Source: an uncultured Acetatifactor sp.
Lineage (GTDB): Bacteria; Bacillota; Clostridia; Lachnospirales; Lachnospiraceae
Assembly: GCA_934402315.1 (NCBI GenBank)
Contig: CAKRTS010000026.1
Location: forward strand, 1 to 25,917
DNA: 25,917 bases
Direction of reading: 5' to 3'
In this document: piece by piece, positions 8,216 to 16,210 of the stretch
How the letters are laid out: each line of letters begins with the position of its first letter
Position numbering within the stretch: position 1 is the stretch's first letter
Program-made: the position numbers and the translations under genes
The notes under the pieces: generated by a model
Databases searched by the model: none
What the model saw: the letters and a program-made list of their open reading frames with translations, nothing else
Told to the model about the DNA's origin: nothing

Positions 8216-10834
8216 GTGCAAACGAATGTGGCATTGGAATTAATAGACAGGGATGAATTACAGCGGCTGCAGGATGAATTTTGTCGCGCAACCGGTATAT
8301 GTGCCTATTGTCTGGACTGTATGGGGCAGCAGATCACCAGCATTTCCGGCTCAGAGGAGCAGCGGGAGAAGGTAAAGACCTCTTCGATGCTCGCGCAGCT
8401 GAAGAACGCAATCGAAAGGGTCGAGGAAGGCTCTCTCGAGGATCAGGCGATAGAGGAGCTGGAGCAGGATGGTGACTATATTGCGGCGAGCGCTGTGAGG
8501 GTAGAGTCGCACACGGTGATCTGCTGGGTCGTGTTCAGCTTTGCGGAGGACGGAAGGGACGAGCAGACCTTCCTTGATGTGCTGGATCTGCTGAGGGATG
8601 CGAGCAGCACACTTTTTGCAAATAAAATGTCCTGCGTCAGTGCGGAGCTTGAGAGCAGACGGAGCCGTTATGCGGAGCGCGAGATGAGCAGGAACCTGCA
8701 CACGATCGAGGCGACGACGGAGATTGTGCAGCAGCTGGACAGTGAGGATCGGATCGAGGTAGTCATGGATAGATGGCTGGGCATTCTCGGTAAACAGCTG
8801 CAGGTGGATTCGGCTCAGATATTCCAGCTGCACAAGGCGGACGAAAACATGGACGTGCTCTGCGAGTGGTGCGCGCAAGGAGTCGTTTCGATGTATGACA
8901 AGACAAGCAATCTGCCGATTCCGAAATTTCTGCAGACCGATAAGCCGCTGGTGCTCTCCTCGGACGGACTGGACGGAGAGCTCAGGGAGGAGATCGGGGC
9001 GCTCGGGCTGTGCGCAGTCATGATTTTCCCGATTATCAGCAAGGATAACAAGGATGCCATGGTGCTGGCGCTGAACCACAGCAGACAGCGGATGACCTGG
9101 AATATGCAGGAAATCAAGTTTACGGCGGACGCAGTCAAGATATTGCAGAGCATTCTGACGAGAAGAATCCAGAAAAATTCGCTGACAAGCTCCTATGAGG
9201 CGTTGGAGACAATACTGGACAATGTCGGATGCGCTATCTATGTGACGGATAAGAATACCGGAAACCGGCTGTTTGCGAACCGGAAGCTGCAGAATACCTT
9301 TGCAAAGGAGCTGAAGGAGAATAAGTTTGCCGGTCTGCTCCAGAGAGGCGTCAGCTCTGGAAACGACAGCGGTCTCTATGAGATCTATCATCTGGAGCGC
9401 GAGAGATGGTATGATCTGACCTTCAAGGAGATCTCGTGGGTGGACGGCAGAGAGGCTGTCATCTACTCACTCTACGATATTACGGATAAAAAGCTCTATC
9501 AGCGGAAGATCGAGCAGCAGGCATACACGGACTTCCTTACCGGACTGTACAACAGAATGTGCTGTGAGCGTGACCTTGCAAGACAGATCGATCAGGCGAA
9601 GAAGATGAATGAAGTCGGCGCGCTGTGCTATCTGGATCTGGATGACTTCAAGCATATCAACGACGGACTCGGACATCAGTACGGCGACGTTCTGCTGAAG
9701 GCGATCTCTCATTCCCTGCAGAGGATCGAGGGAATACAGAACAACTGCTACCGCATGGGAGGAGATGAGTTCGTCATCGTCATTCCGCCGGAGCAGTACA
9801 GGCGCTTTGACAGGATCGAAGAGGACATCCGTCAGATCTTTGCAAAGCCGTGGTTCTTAAAGGACACGGATTATTACTGTACAATGAGTATGGGTATTGT
9901 CACCTTCCCGGAATACGGCGATTCCGTCGCTGACCTGATTAAGAAGGCGGACATTGCCATGTATGAGGCGAAGAAGGGCGGCAAGAACCGTGTGGCGAGA
10001 TATAACGAGGGCATTAACTCAGCGTCGGGCAGACGACTCGACATGGAAAAAAATATGCGTGACGCCACTGTGGACGGCTATAAGGAATTTGAGGTTTACT
10101 ATCAGCCGATCATCGATGTGCAGGATGGTGTGGAGTGTGCGGGAGCGGAGGCACTGATCCGTTGGAACAGCGCAAAGCTCGGTTTTATTCCGCCCGCAGA
10201 ATTTATTCCGCTGGCTGAGTATCTCGGGCTGATCAATCCGATCGGCAACTATGTCCTGAAGGAAGCCTGTGCGCGCTGCAAGAAGTGGAATGATGCCGGC
10301 TATGCCTACAAGGTGAATGTTAATCTGTCGGTGGTTCAGCTGTTGCAGGCGGATGTGGTCGAGGTTGTGGAGAAGGTGATCGAAGAGACCGGAATTGAGC
10401 CGAGATACCTGACGCTTGAGGTGACGGAGAGCCTTGCAATCAACGATATGGAGAGAATGAAGAAGATACTCGACCGTATCAAGGCGCTCGGTGTCAAGAT
10501 TGCGCTGGACGATTTCGGAACCGGTTATTCCTCACTGAACCATATCAGGGAGATTCCGTTTGACATGATTAAGGTAGACCAGAGCTTTGTCAAGGAGCTC
10601 GCGGATGATGCGTATTCGCAGAGCTTTGTCAAGATGGTGGCGGAGCTGGCGGAGACGCTCGGCGTCAATATCTGCGTGGAGGGAATCGAGACGGAGGCGC
10701 AGTATGAGGTTGTCCGCAATATGAAGGTGAAGTATATTCAGGGATATTATTTTGACCGCCCGATGAAATGTGAGGATTTTGAGGCGAAATACTGCGAAAG
10801 AGCTTGCATTTCGCGGGAAGAATGTGTAAGATGA
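8216..10834 (+). CDS. Multidomain cyclic di-GMP enzyme (sensor-GAF-PAS-GGDEF-EAL)
   Basis: Predicted to make and/or degrade c-di-GMP. The 872-aa soluble protein has no membrane segment. Its order is an N-terminal sensory region (about 1-150, with a Cys-rich start ATGICAYCLDC that loosely recalls PocR-type ligand domains), a GAF-like domain (about 155-320), a PAS-like domain (about 325-430), GGDEF (about 440-605) and EAL (about 620-865). The GGDEF motif is intact at 515-519, but the RxxD inhibitory site that normally precedes it by five residues is absent (GIQN instead). The EAL motif (645-647), NLS, LEVTES, DDFGTG (Asp765-Asp766), IKVD and VEGIET are all present, so phosphodiesterase activity is expected. 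GTG at 8216 is chosen because GGAGG (8205-8209) is 6 bases upstream. The 3' end carries the promoter of the next operon. Confidence 0.93.
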   Translation: MQTNVALELIDRDELQRLQDEFCRATGICAYCLDCMGQQITSISGSEEQREKVKTSSMLAQLKNAIERVEEGSLEDQAIEELEQDGDYIAASAVRVESHTVICWVVFSFAEDGRDEQTFLDVLDLLRDASSTLFANKMSCVSAELESRRSRYAEREMSRNLHTIEATTEIVQQLDSEDRIEVVMDRWLGILGKQLQVDSAQIFQLHKADENMDVLCEWCAQGVVSMYDKTSNLPIPKFLQTDKPLVLSSDGLDGELREEIGALGLCAVMIFPIISKDNKDAMVLALNHSRQRMTWNMQEIKFTADAVKILQSILTRRIQKNSLTSSYEALETILDNVGCAIYVTDKNTGNRLFANRKLQNTFAKELKENKFAGLLQRGVSSGNDSGLYEIYHLERERWYDLTFKEISWVDGREAVIYSLYDITDKKLYQRKIEQQAYTDFLTGLYNRMCCERDLARQIDQAKKMNEVGALCYLDLDDFKHINDGLGHQYGDVLLKAISHSLQRIEGIQNNCYRMGGDEFVIVIPPEQYRRFDRIEEDIRQIFAKPWFLKDTDYYCTMSMGIVTFPEYGDSVADLIKKADIAMYEAKKGGKNRVARYNEGINSASGRRLDMEKNMRDATVDGYKEFEVYYQPIIDVQDGVECAGAEALIRWNSAKLGFIPPAEFIPLAEYLGLINPIGNYVLKEACARCKKWNDAGYAYKVNVNLSVVQLLQADVVEVVEKVIEETGIEPRYLTLEVTESLAINDMERMKKILDRIKALGVKIALDDFGTGYSSLNHIREIPFDMIKVDQSFVKELADDAYSQSFVKMVAELAETLGVNICVEGIETEAQYEVVRNMKVKYIQGYYFDRPMKCEDFEAKYCERACISREECVR
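10804..10832 (+). promoter_or_regulatory. Promoter of the ZTP-riboswitch operon, inside the upstream gene
   Basis: TTGCAT (10804-10809) and TAAGAT (10827-10832) are 17 bases apart and lie in the last codons of the GGDEF-EAL gene, overlapping its TGA stop. Transcription would begin near 10839, just before the first riboswitch helix, which supports the call. Confidence 0.6.
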
Positions 10835-10840
10835 GGATAG

Positions 10841-10912
10841 TAGCTGCATGACTGGCGGAAATGGGAGTACCCATGGGGAGTGCAGTAAATGCAAAAGCCG
10901 ACCGCCTGGGCA
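10841..10912 (+). ncRNA. ZTP riboswitch aptamer (pfl motif)
   Basis: Senses ZTP/ZMP, purine intermediates that build up when 10-formyl-tetrahydrofolate is short. Visible elements are P1 (CTGCA 10844-10848 with TGCAG 10881-10885), the conserved TGACTGGCGG (10849-10858), P2 (ATGGG 10861-10865 with CCCAT 10870-10874), P3 (GCC 10897-10899 with GGC 10909-10911) and the hallmark CCGCCTGGGCA (10902-10912). The P3 loop CCGCC (10902-10906) pairs with GGCGG (10854-10858) to form the expected pseudoknot. It precedes AICAR-using genes, the textbook target class. Confidence 0.92.
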
Positions 10913-10950
10913 CCACCTGTTATTGTGATGCTCAGGTGGTTTTATCTTTT
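10912..10950 (+). terminator. Riboswitch-controlled terminator
   Basis: ACCACCTG (10912-10919) pairs perfectly with CAGGTGGT (10933-10940), and TTTATCTTTT follows. The 3' arm can instead pair with CCGCCTG (10902-10908) inside the aptamer, allowing one G-T pair. The aptamer fold and the terminator therefore compete, as expected for an ON switch triggered by Z nucleotide binding. Confidence 0.8.
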
Positions 10951-10964
10951 AAGGAGGTTTTTCT

Positions 10965-11672
10965 ATGTTGAAACTGGAGCAGGAACTGAAAAACAACGAG
11001 TACCCCGGAAGAGGAATCGTCATCGGACGGTCGGCAGACGCAAAATATGCGGTTACGGCATACTTTATCATGGGCAGAAGCTCCAACAGCCGCAACCGTG
11101 TCTTCGTGACAGAGGGCGAGGGAATCCGCACGCAGGCATTCGACCCCTCGAAGCTGGAAGACCCCAGCCTGATTATCTATGCGCCGGTGCGCGTGCTGGG
11201 AAATAAGACGATCGTGACGAACGGCGACCAGACGGACACGATCTATGACGGAATGGATAAGCAGCTGACCTTTGAGCAGTCCCTGAGATGCCGGGAATTC
11301 GAGCCGGATGCGCCGAACTACACGCCCAGAATTTCCGGAATCATGCACATCGAGGGCGGAAGCTACAACTACGCAATGTCCATTCTTAAGAGCAATAACG
11401 GCGACCCGTCCTGCTGCATCCGCAATACCTTTGCCTACCAGAATCCCGCAGCGGGTGAGGGAAGATTCATCCACACCTATATGCACGACGGAAACCCGCT
11501 GCCGAGCTTTGAGGGTGAGCCGAAGCGCGTTGAAATCTCCGGTGACATCGACGGCTTTACCGACATGATCTGGAACAGCCTGAATGCGGACAACAAGGTT
11601 TCCCTGTTTGTGCGGTACATCAATATCGAAGACGGAAGCTATGAGACAAGAATTGTGAATAAAAATAAATAA
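10965..11672 (+). CDS. purO: IMP cyclohydrolase, PurO-type
   Basis: Closes the ring of FAICAR to give IMP, the last step of de novo purine synthesis. The 235-aa protein matches the archaeal-type IMP cyclohydrolase family, with an N-terminal GRGIVIGRSADAKYAVTAYF segment, FIMGRSSNSRNRVF, and a GGSYNYAMSILKSNN block, all typical of the clostridial branch. The ribosome binding site AAGGAGG (10951-10957) is 7 bases from the ATG and just after the riboswitch terminator. The next gene supplies the preceding step, so together the two replace the usual bifunctional PurH. The assignment rests on sequence likeness and this pairing. Confidence 0.88.
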   Translation: MLKLEQELKNNEYPGRGIVIGRSADAKYAVTAYFIMGRSSNSRNRVFVTEGEGIRTQAFDPSKLEDPSLIIYAPVRVLGNKTIVTNGDQTDTIYDGMDKQLTFEQSLRCREFEPDAPNYTPRISGIMHIEGGSYNYAMSILKSNNGDPSCCIRNTFAYQNPAAGEGRFIHTYMHDGNPLPSFEGEPKRVEISGDIDGFTDMIWNSLNADNKVSLFVRYINIEDGSYETRIVNKNK

Positions 11673-11697
11673 AATCCAACAGAAGGAGACGGAACGG

Positions 11698-12876
11698 ATG
11701 AAAGAATTTGAATTGAAATACGGATGTAATCCCAATCAGAAGCCCTCGAGGATTTACATGGAGGACGGCAGTGAGCTTCCGGTGACTGTGCTGAACGGAA
11801 GACCCGGCTACATTAACTTCCTCGATGCCTTCAACGGCTGGCAGCTGGTAAAGGAGCTGAAGGAAGCGACTGGTCTTCCCGCAGCGACCTCCTTCAAGCA
11901 TGTCTCTCCCGCAGGCGCGGCAGTGGGACTTCCGCTCGATGAGACGCTGGCGAAGATCTACTGGGTGGATGACCTCGGAGAGCTGTCTCCCCTTGCCTGT
12001 GCTTACGCGAGAGCGAGAGGTGCGGACAGAATGTCTTCCTTCGGCGATTTCATTGCGCTGTCCGATGTCTGTGACAAGGACACTGCGAGACTGATTAAGA
12101 GGGAGGTTTCGGACGGTGTAATCGCGCCCGGCTATACGGAGGAAGCGCTCGAACTGCTGAAATCCAAGAAGAACGGAAACTACAACGTGATCCAGATTGA
12201 TCCGGCATACGTTCCCGCACCGACAGAGAAGAAGCAGGTTTTCGGCATCACGTTTGAACAGGGCAGAAATGAGCTGGACATCAACGGTGACCTTCTGTCA
12301 AATATTGTGACGGTGAACAAGACGATCCCGGCGGAAGCCCTGATCGACATGAAAATATCCCTGATTACGCTGAAATACACGCAGTCCAACTCTGTCTGCT
12401 ATGTCAAGGGCGGTCAGGCAATCGGTATCGGCGCCGGACAGCAGTCCCGTATCCATTGTACGAGACTTGCCGGACAGAAGGCGGACAACTGGTTCCTGCG
12501 CCAGGCGCCGCAGGTAATGAGTTTACAGTTTGTCGACGGTCTCGGAAGGGCAAACAGGGACAATGCCATTGACGTCTACATCGGTGACGAATACATGGAT
12601 GTTCTGGCGGACGGCGCATGGGAGCAGGTATTTAAGGTGAAGCCGCCTGTGTTTACGAGGGAGGAGAAGCGGGCATGGCTTGACGGAATGCAGGATGTGA
12701 CGCTCGGCTCCGACGCCTTCTTCCCGTTCTCCGACAATATCGAGCGCGCGCATAAGAGCGGCGTGAAGTACATCGCACAGCCCGGAGGCTCTGTGAGAGA
12801 CGATGCCGTGATCGAGTGCTGTGACAAGTACAACATGGTGATGGCATTCACCGGAATCAGACTGTTCCACCATTAA
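11698..12876 (+). CDS. purH: Stand-alone AICAR formyltransferase
   Basis: Transfers a formyl group from 10-formyl-tetrahydrofolate to AICAR, giving FAICAR. The 392-aa product contains only the transformylase domain of PurH; the N-terminal MGS-like IMP cyclohydrolase domain (about 200 residues in the bifunctional enzyme) is missing. Recognisable features are the KYGCNPNQ start, the catalytic Lys-His pair (Lys67-His68 in SFKHVSPAGAA), SLITLKYTQSNSVCY, GQQSRIHCTRLAG and PGGSVRDD. The spacing to purO is 25 bases, with AAGGAG at 11683-11688. Its substrate AICAR is the nucleotide family sensed by the riboswitch upstream, so control by its own substrate is expected. The symbol is given for the domain, not for the bifunctional protein. 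Confidence 0.93.
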   Translation: MKEFELKYGCNPNQKPSRIYMEDGSELPVTVLNGRPGYINFLDAFNGWQLVKELKEATGLPAATSFKHVSPAGAAVGLPLDETLAKIYWVDDLGELSPLACAYARARGADRMSSFGDFIALSDVCDKDTARLIKREVSDGVIAPGYTEEALELLKSKKNGNYNVIQIDPAYVPAPTEKKQVFGITFEQGRNELDINGDLLSNIVTVNKTIPAEALIDMKISLITLKYTQSNSVCYVKGGQAIGIGAGQQSRIHCTRLAGQKADNWFLRQAPQVMSLQFVDGLGRANRDNAIDVYIGDEYMDVLADGAWEQVFKVKPPVFTREEKRAWLDGMQDVTLGSDAFFPFSDNIERAHKSGVKYIAQPGGSVRDDAVIECCDKYNMVMAFTGIRLFHH

Positions 12877-12898
12877 TCATTCAAAAGAGGAAAATCTT

Positions 12899-14419
12899 AT
12901 GAGATTGTCAGACCTTGAAGTGTATGACCCGATAATGATCCAGTGCCATGACAACCCGGACGCGGACGCAATCGCCTCCGGGTACGGTCTGTACTGTTAT
13001 TTTAAGGGCAAGGGAAAGTCGGTGCGGCTCGTCTACAGCGGAAGCAACAAAATCCATAAGTCGAACCTGCGGCTCATGGTGGAGAAGCTGCATCTGCCGA
13101 TCGAATATGTGGGGCTGGAGAGAGGGGAGACCCTTCATGCGGACGGTCTGCTCATCACGGTTGACTGCCAGTACGGCTCCGGAAATGTGACCGGGATCAC
13201 GGCGGATCACGTTGTCATCATCGACCACCATCAGCAGGAGAAGGATTCGGTTCCCGCGAGCATTATCACACCGAATCTGGGAAGCTGCGCCACACTGGTG
13301 TGGAAGCTGCTCAAGGAAGAAAAATTTGATGTGGACAGCGATGAAATTCTCGGAACAGCGCTGTATTACGGATTGTACACGGATACCAACCAGTTTTCGG
13401 AATTGTTTAACCCGCTGGATATGGATATGCGAGAGGCGCTAAAGTTCGACAAGAGCATGATTACCCTGTTCCGCAATTCCAACCTGTCGCTGGAGGAGCT
13501 GGAGATCGCCGGAATTGCGCTGATCCGCTACAGCTACAATGACGATTATGAGTTTGCAGTCATCAAGGCGCAGCCCTGCGATCCGAACATTCTCGGTCTG
13601 ATTAGTGATTTCCTTTTGCAGGTCGATGCCATCAAGACCTGTGTTGTGTATAACACGGTAAACGACGGCTATAAATTTTCTGTCAGAAGCTGTATCAAGG
13701 AGGTCAACGCGAGCGAGCTCGCAGCCTTTCTGGCAGAGGGAATCGGCTCCGGCGGCGGCCATTACGAGAAGGCGGGTGGCTTTATCAGCCTGAAGCTGTA
13801 TGAGGAGCATTATCCGACGCTGCACACGGAGGGCTATTTCAACAACCGCATGACACAGTATTTTGACAGCTTTGAGATCATCTATGCGGGCGAATACACG
13901 GCTGATCTTGACACGATGAAAAAGTATGTGAAGAAAAAGATTCCCGTGGCATATGTCCGTGCGGCAGAGGTGCTGCCGGTCGGCACTCCCATCACCATCC
14001 GTACATTGGACGGCGACATCGACATGACGATCGAGGATGACCTTTACATCATGATCGGCGTGAAGGGGGACGTTTATCCGAAGCGGCGGGAACGCTTCCT
14101 GAAATCTTACACCGTACTGGACGAGACACATGCGAAAAGCGAATACATTCACAGCACGGAATATGTTCCCGTCATCAAGAACCGGATCAACGGACAGGAT
14201 ATGCTGCTGACGGACTATGCGCACGGCTGTATTCCCTCCGGCGAGGTGCATATCCACGCCAGACCGCTGGAAAAGGGAATGAAGGTGTTCACGACATGGG
14301 ATAAGAACCGGTATATGCTAGGCAGACCGGGAGATTTTCTCGCTGTCCGCTGTGACGATCCCCACGATATTTATATAGTAGAAAAGGATCTCTTTCTCAG
14401 GAGCTATGACGAAGCGTAG
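12899..14419 (+). CDS. DHH/DHHA1 phosphoesterase with unassigned C-terminal domain
   Basis: Predicted Mn-dependent phosphodiesterase or phosphatase of the DHH superfamily, related to NrnA and GdpP catalytic units. The 506-aa product has the four metal motifs: His17/Asp21/Asp23 in CHDNPDADA, Asp89, Asp109-His110-His111 and the TDTNQF segment. The DHHA1 substrate-binding motif GSGGGHYEKAGG (283-294) follows. Residues about 330-506 form an extra domain that ends with a PGDFLAV...DDPHDIYIV pattern; I cannot name it. There is no membrane segment. AGAGG at 12886-12890 lies 8 bases before the ATG, and the gap to purH is 22 bases, so it is the third gene of the riboswitch-controlled operon. The substrate is unknown; oligonucleotides, cyclic dinucleotide products or Z nucleotides are all possible. 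Confidence 0.9.
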   Translation: MRLSDLEVYDPIMIQCHDNPDADAIASGYGLYCYFKGKGKSVRLVYSGSNKIHKSNLRLMVEKLHLPIEYVGLERGETLHADGLLITVDCQYGSGNVTGITADHVVIIDHHQQEKDSVPASIITPNLGSCATLVWKLLKEEKFDVDSDEILGTALYYGLYTDTNQFSELFNPLDMDMREALKFDKSMITLFRNSNLSLEELEIAGIALIRYSYNDDYEFAVIKAQPCDPNILGLISDFLLQVDAIKTCVVYNTVNDGYKFSVRSCIKEVNASELAAFLAEGIGSGGGHYEKAGGFISLKLYEEHYPTLHTEGYFNNRMTQYFDSFEIIYAGEYTADLDTMKKYVKKKIPVAYVRAAEVLPVGTPITIRTLDGDIDMTIEDDLYIMIGVKGDVYPKRRERFLKSYTVLDETHAKSEYIHSTEYVPVIKNRINGQDMLLTDYAHGCIPSGEVHIHARPLEKGMKVFTTWDKNRYMLGRPGDFLAVRCDDPHDIYIVEKDLFLRSYDEA

Positions 14420-14434
14420 TCATAGCTCCCTTTT
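14400..14434 (+). terminator. Terminator overlapping the end of the DHH gene
   Basis: A perfect 11-bp stem (14400-14410 with 14419-14429) is followed by CTTTT. The left arm lies in the last codons of the DHH gene, and its TAG stop (14417-14419) is at the loop-stem boundary. It ends the purine operon before the glnS promoter. Confidence 0.8.
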
Positions 14435-14446
14435 CGATTGAACTAC

Positions 14447-14476
14447 TTGATAATCCGTGCGGGAGTGTGCTATCAT
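14447..14476 (+). promoter_or_regulatory. Sigma-A promoter of glnS
   Basis: TTGATA (14447-14452) and TATCAT (14471-14476) are 18 bases apart. The expected start near 14483 lies downstream of the in-frame GTG at 14457, which rules that codon out as the glnS start. Confidence 0.65.
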
Positions 14477-14510
14477 TAGGGAAAGGCTTGGAAAGGCAAG
14501 GAAAGATGAT

Positions 14511-16190
14511 ATGGGTGAGACAGAATCAAAGAATTTTATCGAGATGATTATTGACAAGGATCTGGCTGAGGGTGTCTATGATACCGTGCATACCCGGTTT
14601 CCACCGGAGCCGAACGGCTATCTGCACATCGGACACGCCAAGAGCATTCTTTTGAATTACGGACTGGCACAGAAGTACAACGGCAAGTTCAATATGCGTT
14701 TTGATGATACCAACCCGACAAAGGAGGATATCGAATTTGTAGAGTCCATCAAGGCGGACATCCAGTGGCTTGGCGCTGACTGGGAGGACAGGCTTTTCTT
14801 CGCGTCGAACTATTTCGGACAGATGTATGAGGCGGCTATAAAACTGATTAAAAAGGGAAAGGCATATGTCTCCGATCTCTCCGCGGAGCAGATCAAGGAG
14901 TACAGAGGCTCCTTCACGGAGCCGGGAAAGGACGATCCCGGCAGAGAGCGCTCCATGGAAGAGAATCTGCAGATGTTTGAGGATATGAAGGCGGGAAAAT
15001 ATGCGGACGGCGAGAAGGTTCTGAGAGCCCGCATTGACATGGCTTCCCCGAACATCAATATGCGTGATCCGGTCATTTACCGTGTCGCACACATGCATCA
15101 TCACAATACCGGCGATACCTGGTGCATCTATCCGATGTATGATTTCGCACATCCGATTGAGGATGCGATTGAGGGGATCACACATTCCATCTGTACGATG
15201 GAGTTCGAGGATCACAGACCTCTCTATGACTGGGTTGTCAGGGAGTTAGAGTATCCTCATCCGCCGAAGCAGATCGAGTTCGCAAAGCTGTATCTGAAAA
15301 ACGTTGTGACCGGAAAGAGATACATTAAAAAGCTCGTGCAGACCGGTACCGTGGACGGCTGGGACGATCCGAGACTGGTTTCCATTGCGGCGCTCAGACG
15401 GCGTGGCTTCACACCGGAATCCATCAAGATGTTCGTGGAGATGTGCGGTGTATCGAAGGCAAACTCCATCGCGGACTATGCGGCGCTGGAGTATTGTATC
15501 AGAGAGGACTTAAAGGCGAAGGCGCCCCGCTATATGGCGGTGGTAGATCCGGTCAAGCTCATAATCGACAACTATCCGGAGGATCAGACGGAGATGCTGC
15601 CCGCCGGTAACAACCCGGAGAATGAGGCGCTTGGCACAAGGGAGATTCCCTTTGGCAGAGAGCTGTATATCGAGAGGGAGGACTTCATGGAGGAGCCTCC
15701 GAAGAAATATTTCCGTATGTTCCCCGGCAATGAGGTCCGCCTCATGAACGCTTATTTTGTGACCTGTACGGGCTGTGTGAAGGACGCTGACGGAAACGTT
15801 ACAGAGGTACACTGTACCTATGACCCGGCATCCAGAGGAGGAAACAGCCCCGACGGAAGAAAGGTCAAGGGCACGATCCACTGGGTTGCGGCAAAGACAG
15901 CAGTTCAGGCAGAGGTACGTCTCTATGAAAATCTGATCGACGAGACGGTGGCGGATGAGAAGGGCTCCATTTATAATGAAGAAGGGGAACTGTATCTCAA
16001 CCCGAATTCACTGACGGTGAAGCAGTGCTATCTTGAGCCTGCGTTTGCGGAGGCGAAGCCGTATGACAGGTTCCAGTTCGTCAGACAGGGCTTCTTCTGT
16101 GTGGATGCAAAGGATTCGACGGCGGAGAAGCTTGTATTTAACCGGATTGTATCGTTAAAGAGTTCGTTTGTCCTGCCGAAAAAGGATTGA
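14511..16190 (+). CDS. glnS: Glutaminyl-tRNA synthetase
   Basis: Attaches glutamine directly to tRNA(Gln) in the cytoplasm. The 559-aa product is close to the E. coli enzyme (554 aa). The class I motifs are HIGH (39-42, in [14 protein letters not shown]) and a KMSKS counterpart, VTGKR (266-270), followed by the GlnRS-specific VDGWDDPRL and [11 protein letters not shown]. The RFDDTNP segment and the C-terminal anticodon-binding beta-barrels are also present. The start at 14511 is preferred because AGGAAA (14499-14504) precedes it and the predicted transcription start lies downstream of GTG 14457. Having GlnRS means GatCAB is not needed for Gln-tRNA here, which points GatCAB toward Asn-tRNA. 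Likely co-transcribed with the next two genes. Confidence 0.97.
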   Translation: MGETESKNFIEMIIDKDLAEGVYDTVHTRFPPEPNGYLHIGHAKSILLNYGLAQKYNGKFNMRFDDTNPTKEDIEFVESIKADIQWLGADWEDRLFFASNYFGQMYEAAIKLIKKGKAYVSDLSAEQIKEYRGSFTEPGKDDPGRERSMEENLQMFEDMKAGKYADGEKVLRARIDMASPNINMRDPVIYRVAHMHHHNTGDTWCIYPMYDFAHPIEDAIEGITHSICTMEFEDHRPLYDWVVRELEYPHPPKQIEFAKLYLKNVVTGKRYIKKLVQTGTVDGWDDPRLVSIAALRRRGFTPESIKMFVEMCGVSKANSIADYAALEYCIREDLKAKAPRYMAVVDPVKLIIDNYPEDQTEMLPAGNNPENEALGTREIPFGRELYIEREDFMEEPPKKYFRMFPGNEVRLMNAYFVTCTGCVKDADGNVTEVHCTYDPASRGGNSPDGRKVKGTIHWVAAKTAVQAEVRLYENLIDETVADEKGSIYNEEGELYLNPNSLTVKQCYLEPAFAEAKPYDRFQFVRQGFFCVDAKDSTAEKLVFNRIVSLKSSFVLPKKD

Positions 16191-16210
16191 TAAGAAAGGA
16201 AGGGTCTGAT

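Noticed and set aside
8211..8243. Ten-codon ORF starting at ATG 8211, out of frame with the GGDEF-EAL start
   Set aside because: Its ATG is only one base from the GGAGG site, so it is poorly placed for initiation; it probably has no function.
8351..9391. Open frame on the minus strand opposite the GGDEF-EAL gene
   Set aside because: No ribosome binding site or family likeness; the plus-strand frame encodes clear domains.
10889..11206. Open frame beginning in the riboswitch and overlapping purO
   Set aside because: It starts inside the aptamer and has an arbitrary, low-information product; purO has the strong ribosome binding site.
14457..14510. In-frame GTG extension of glnS
   Set aside because: The predicted transcription start (about 14483) lies downstream, and the extra residues do not resemble GlnRS N-termini.
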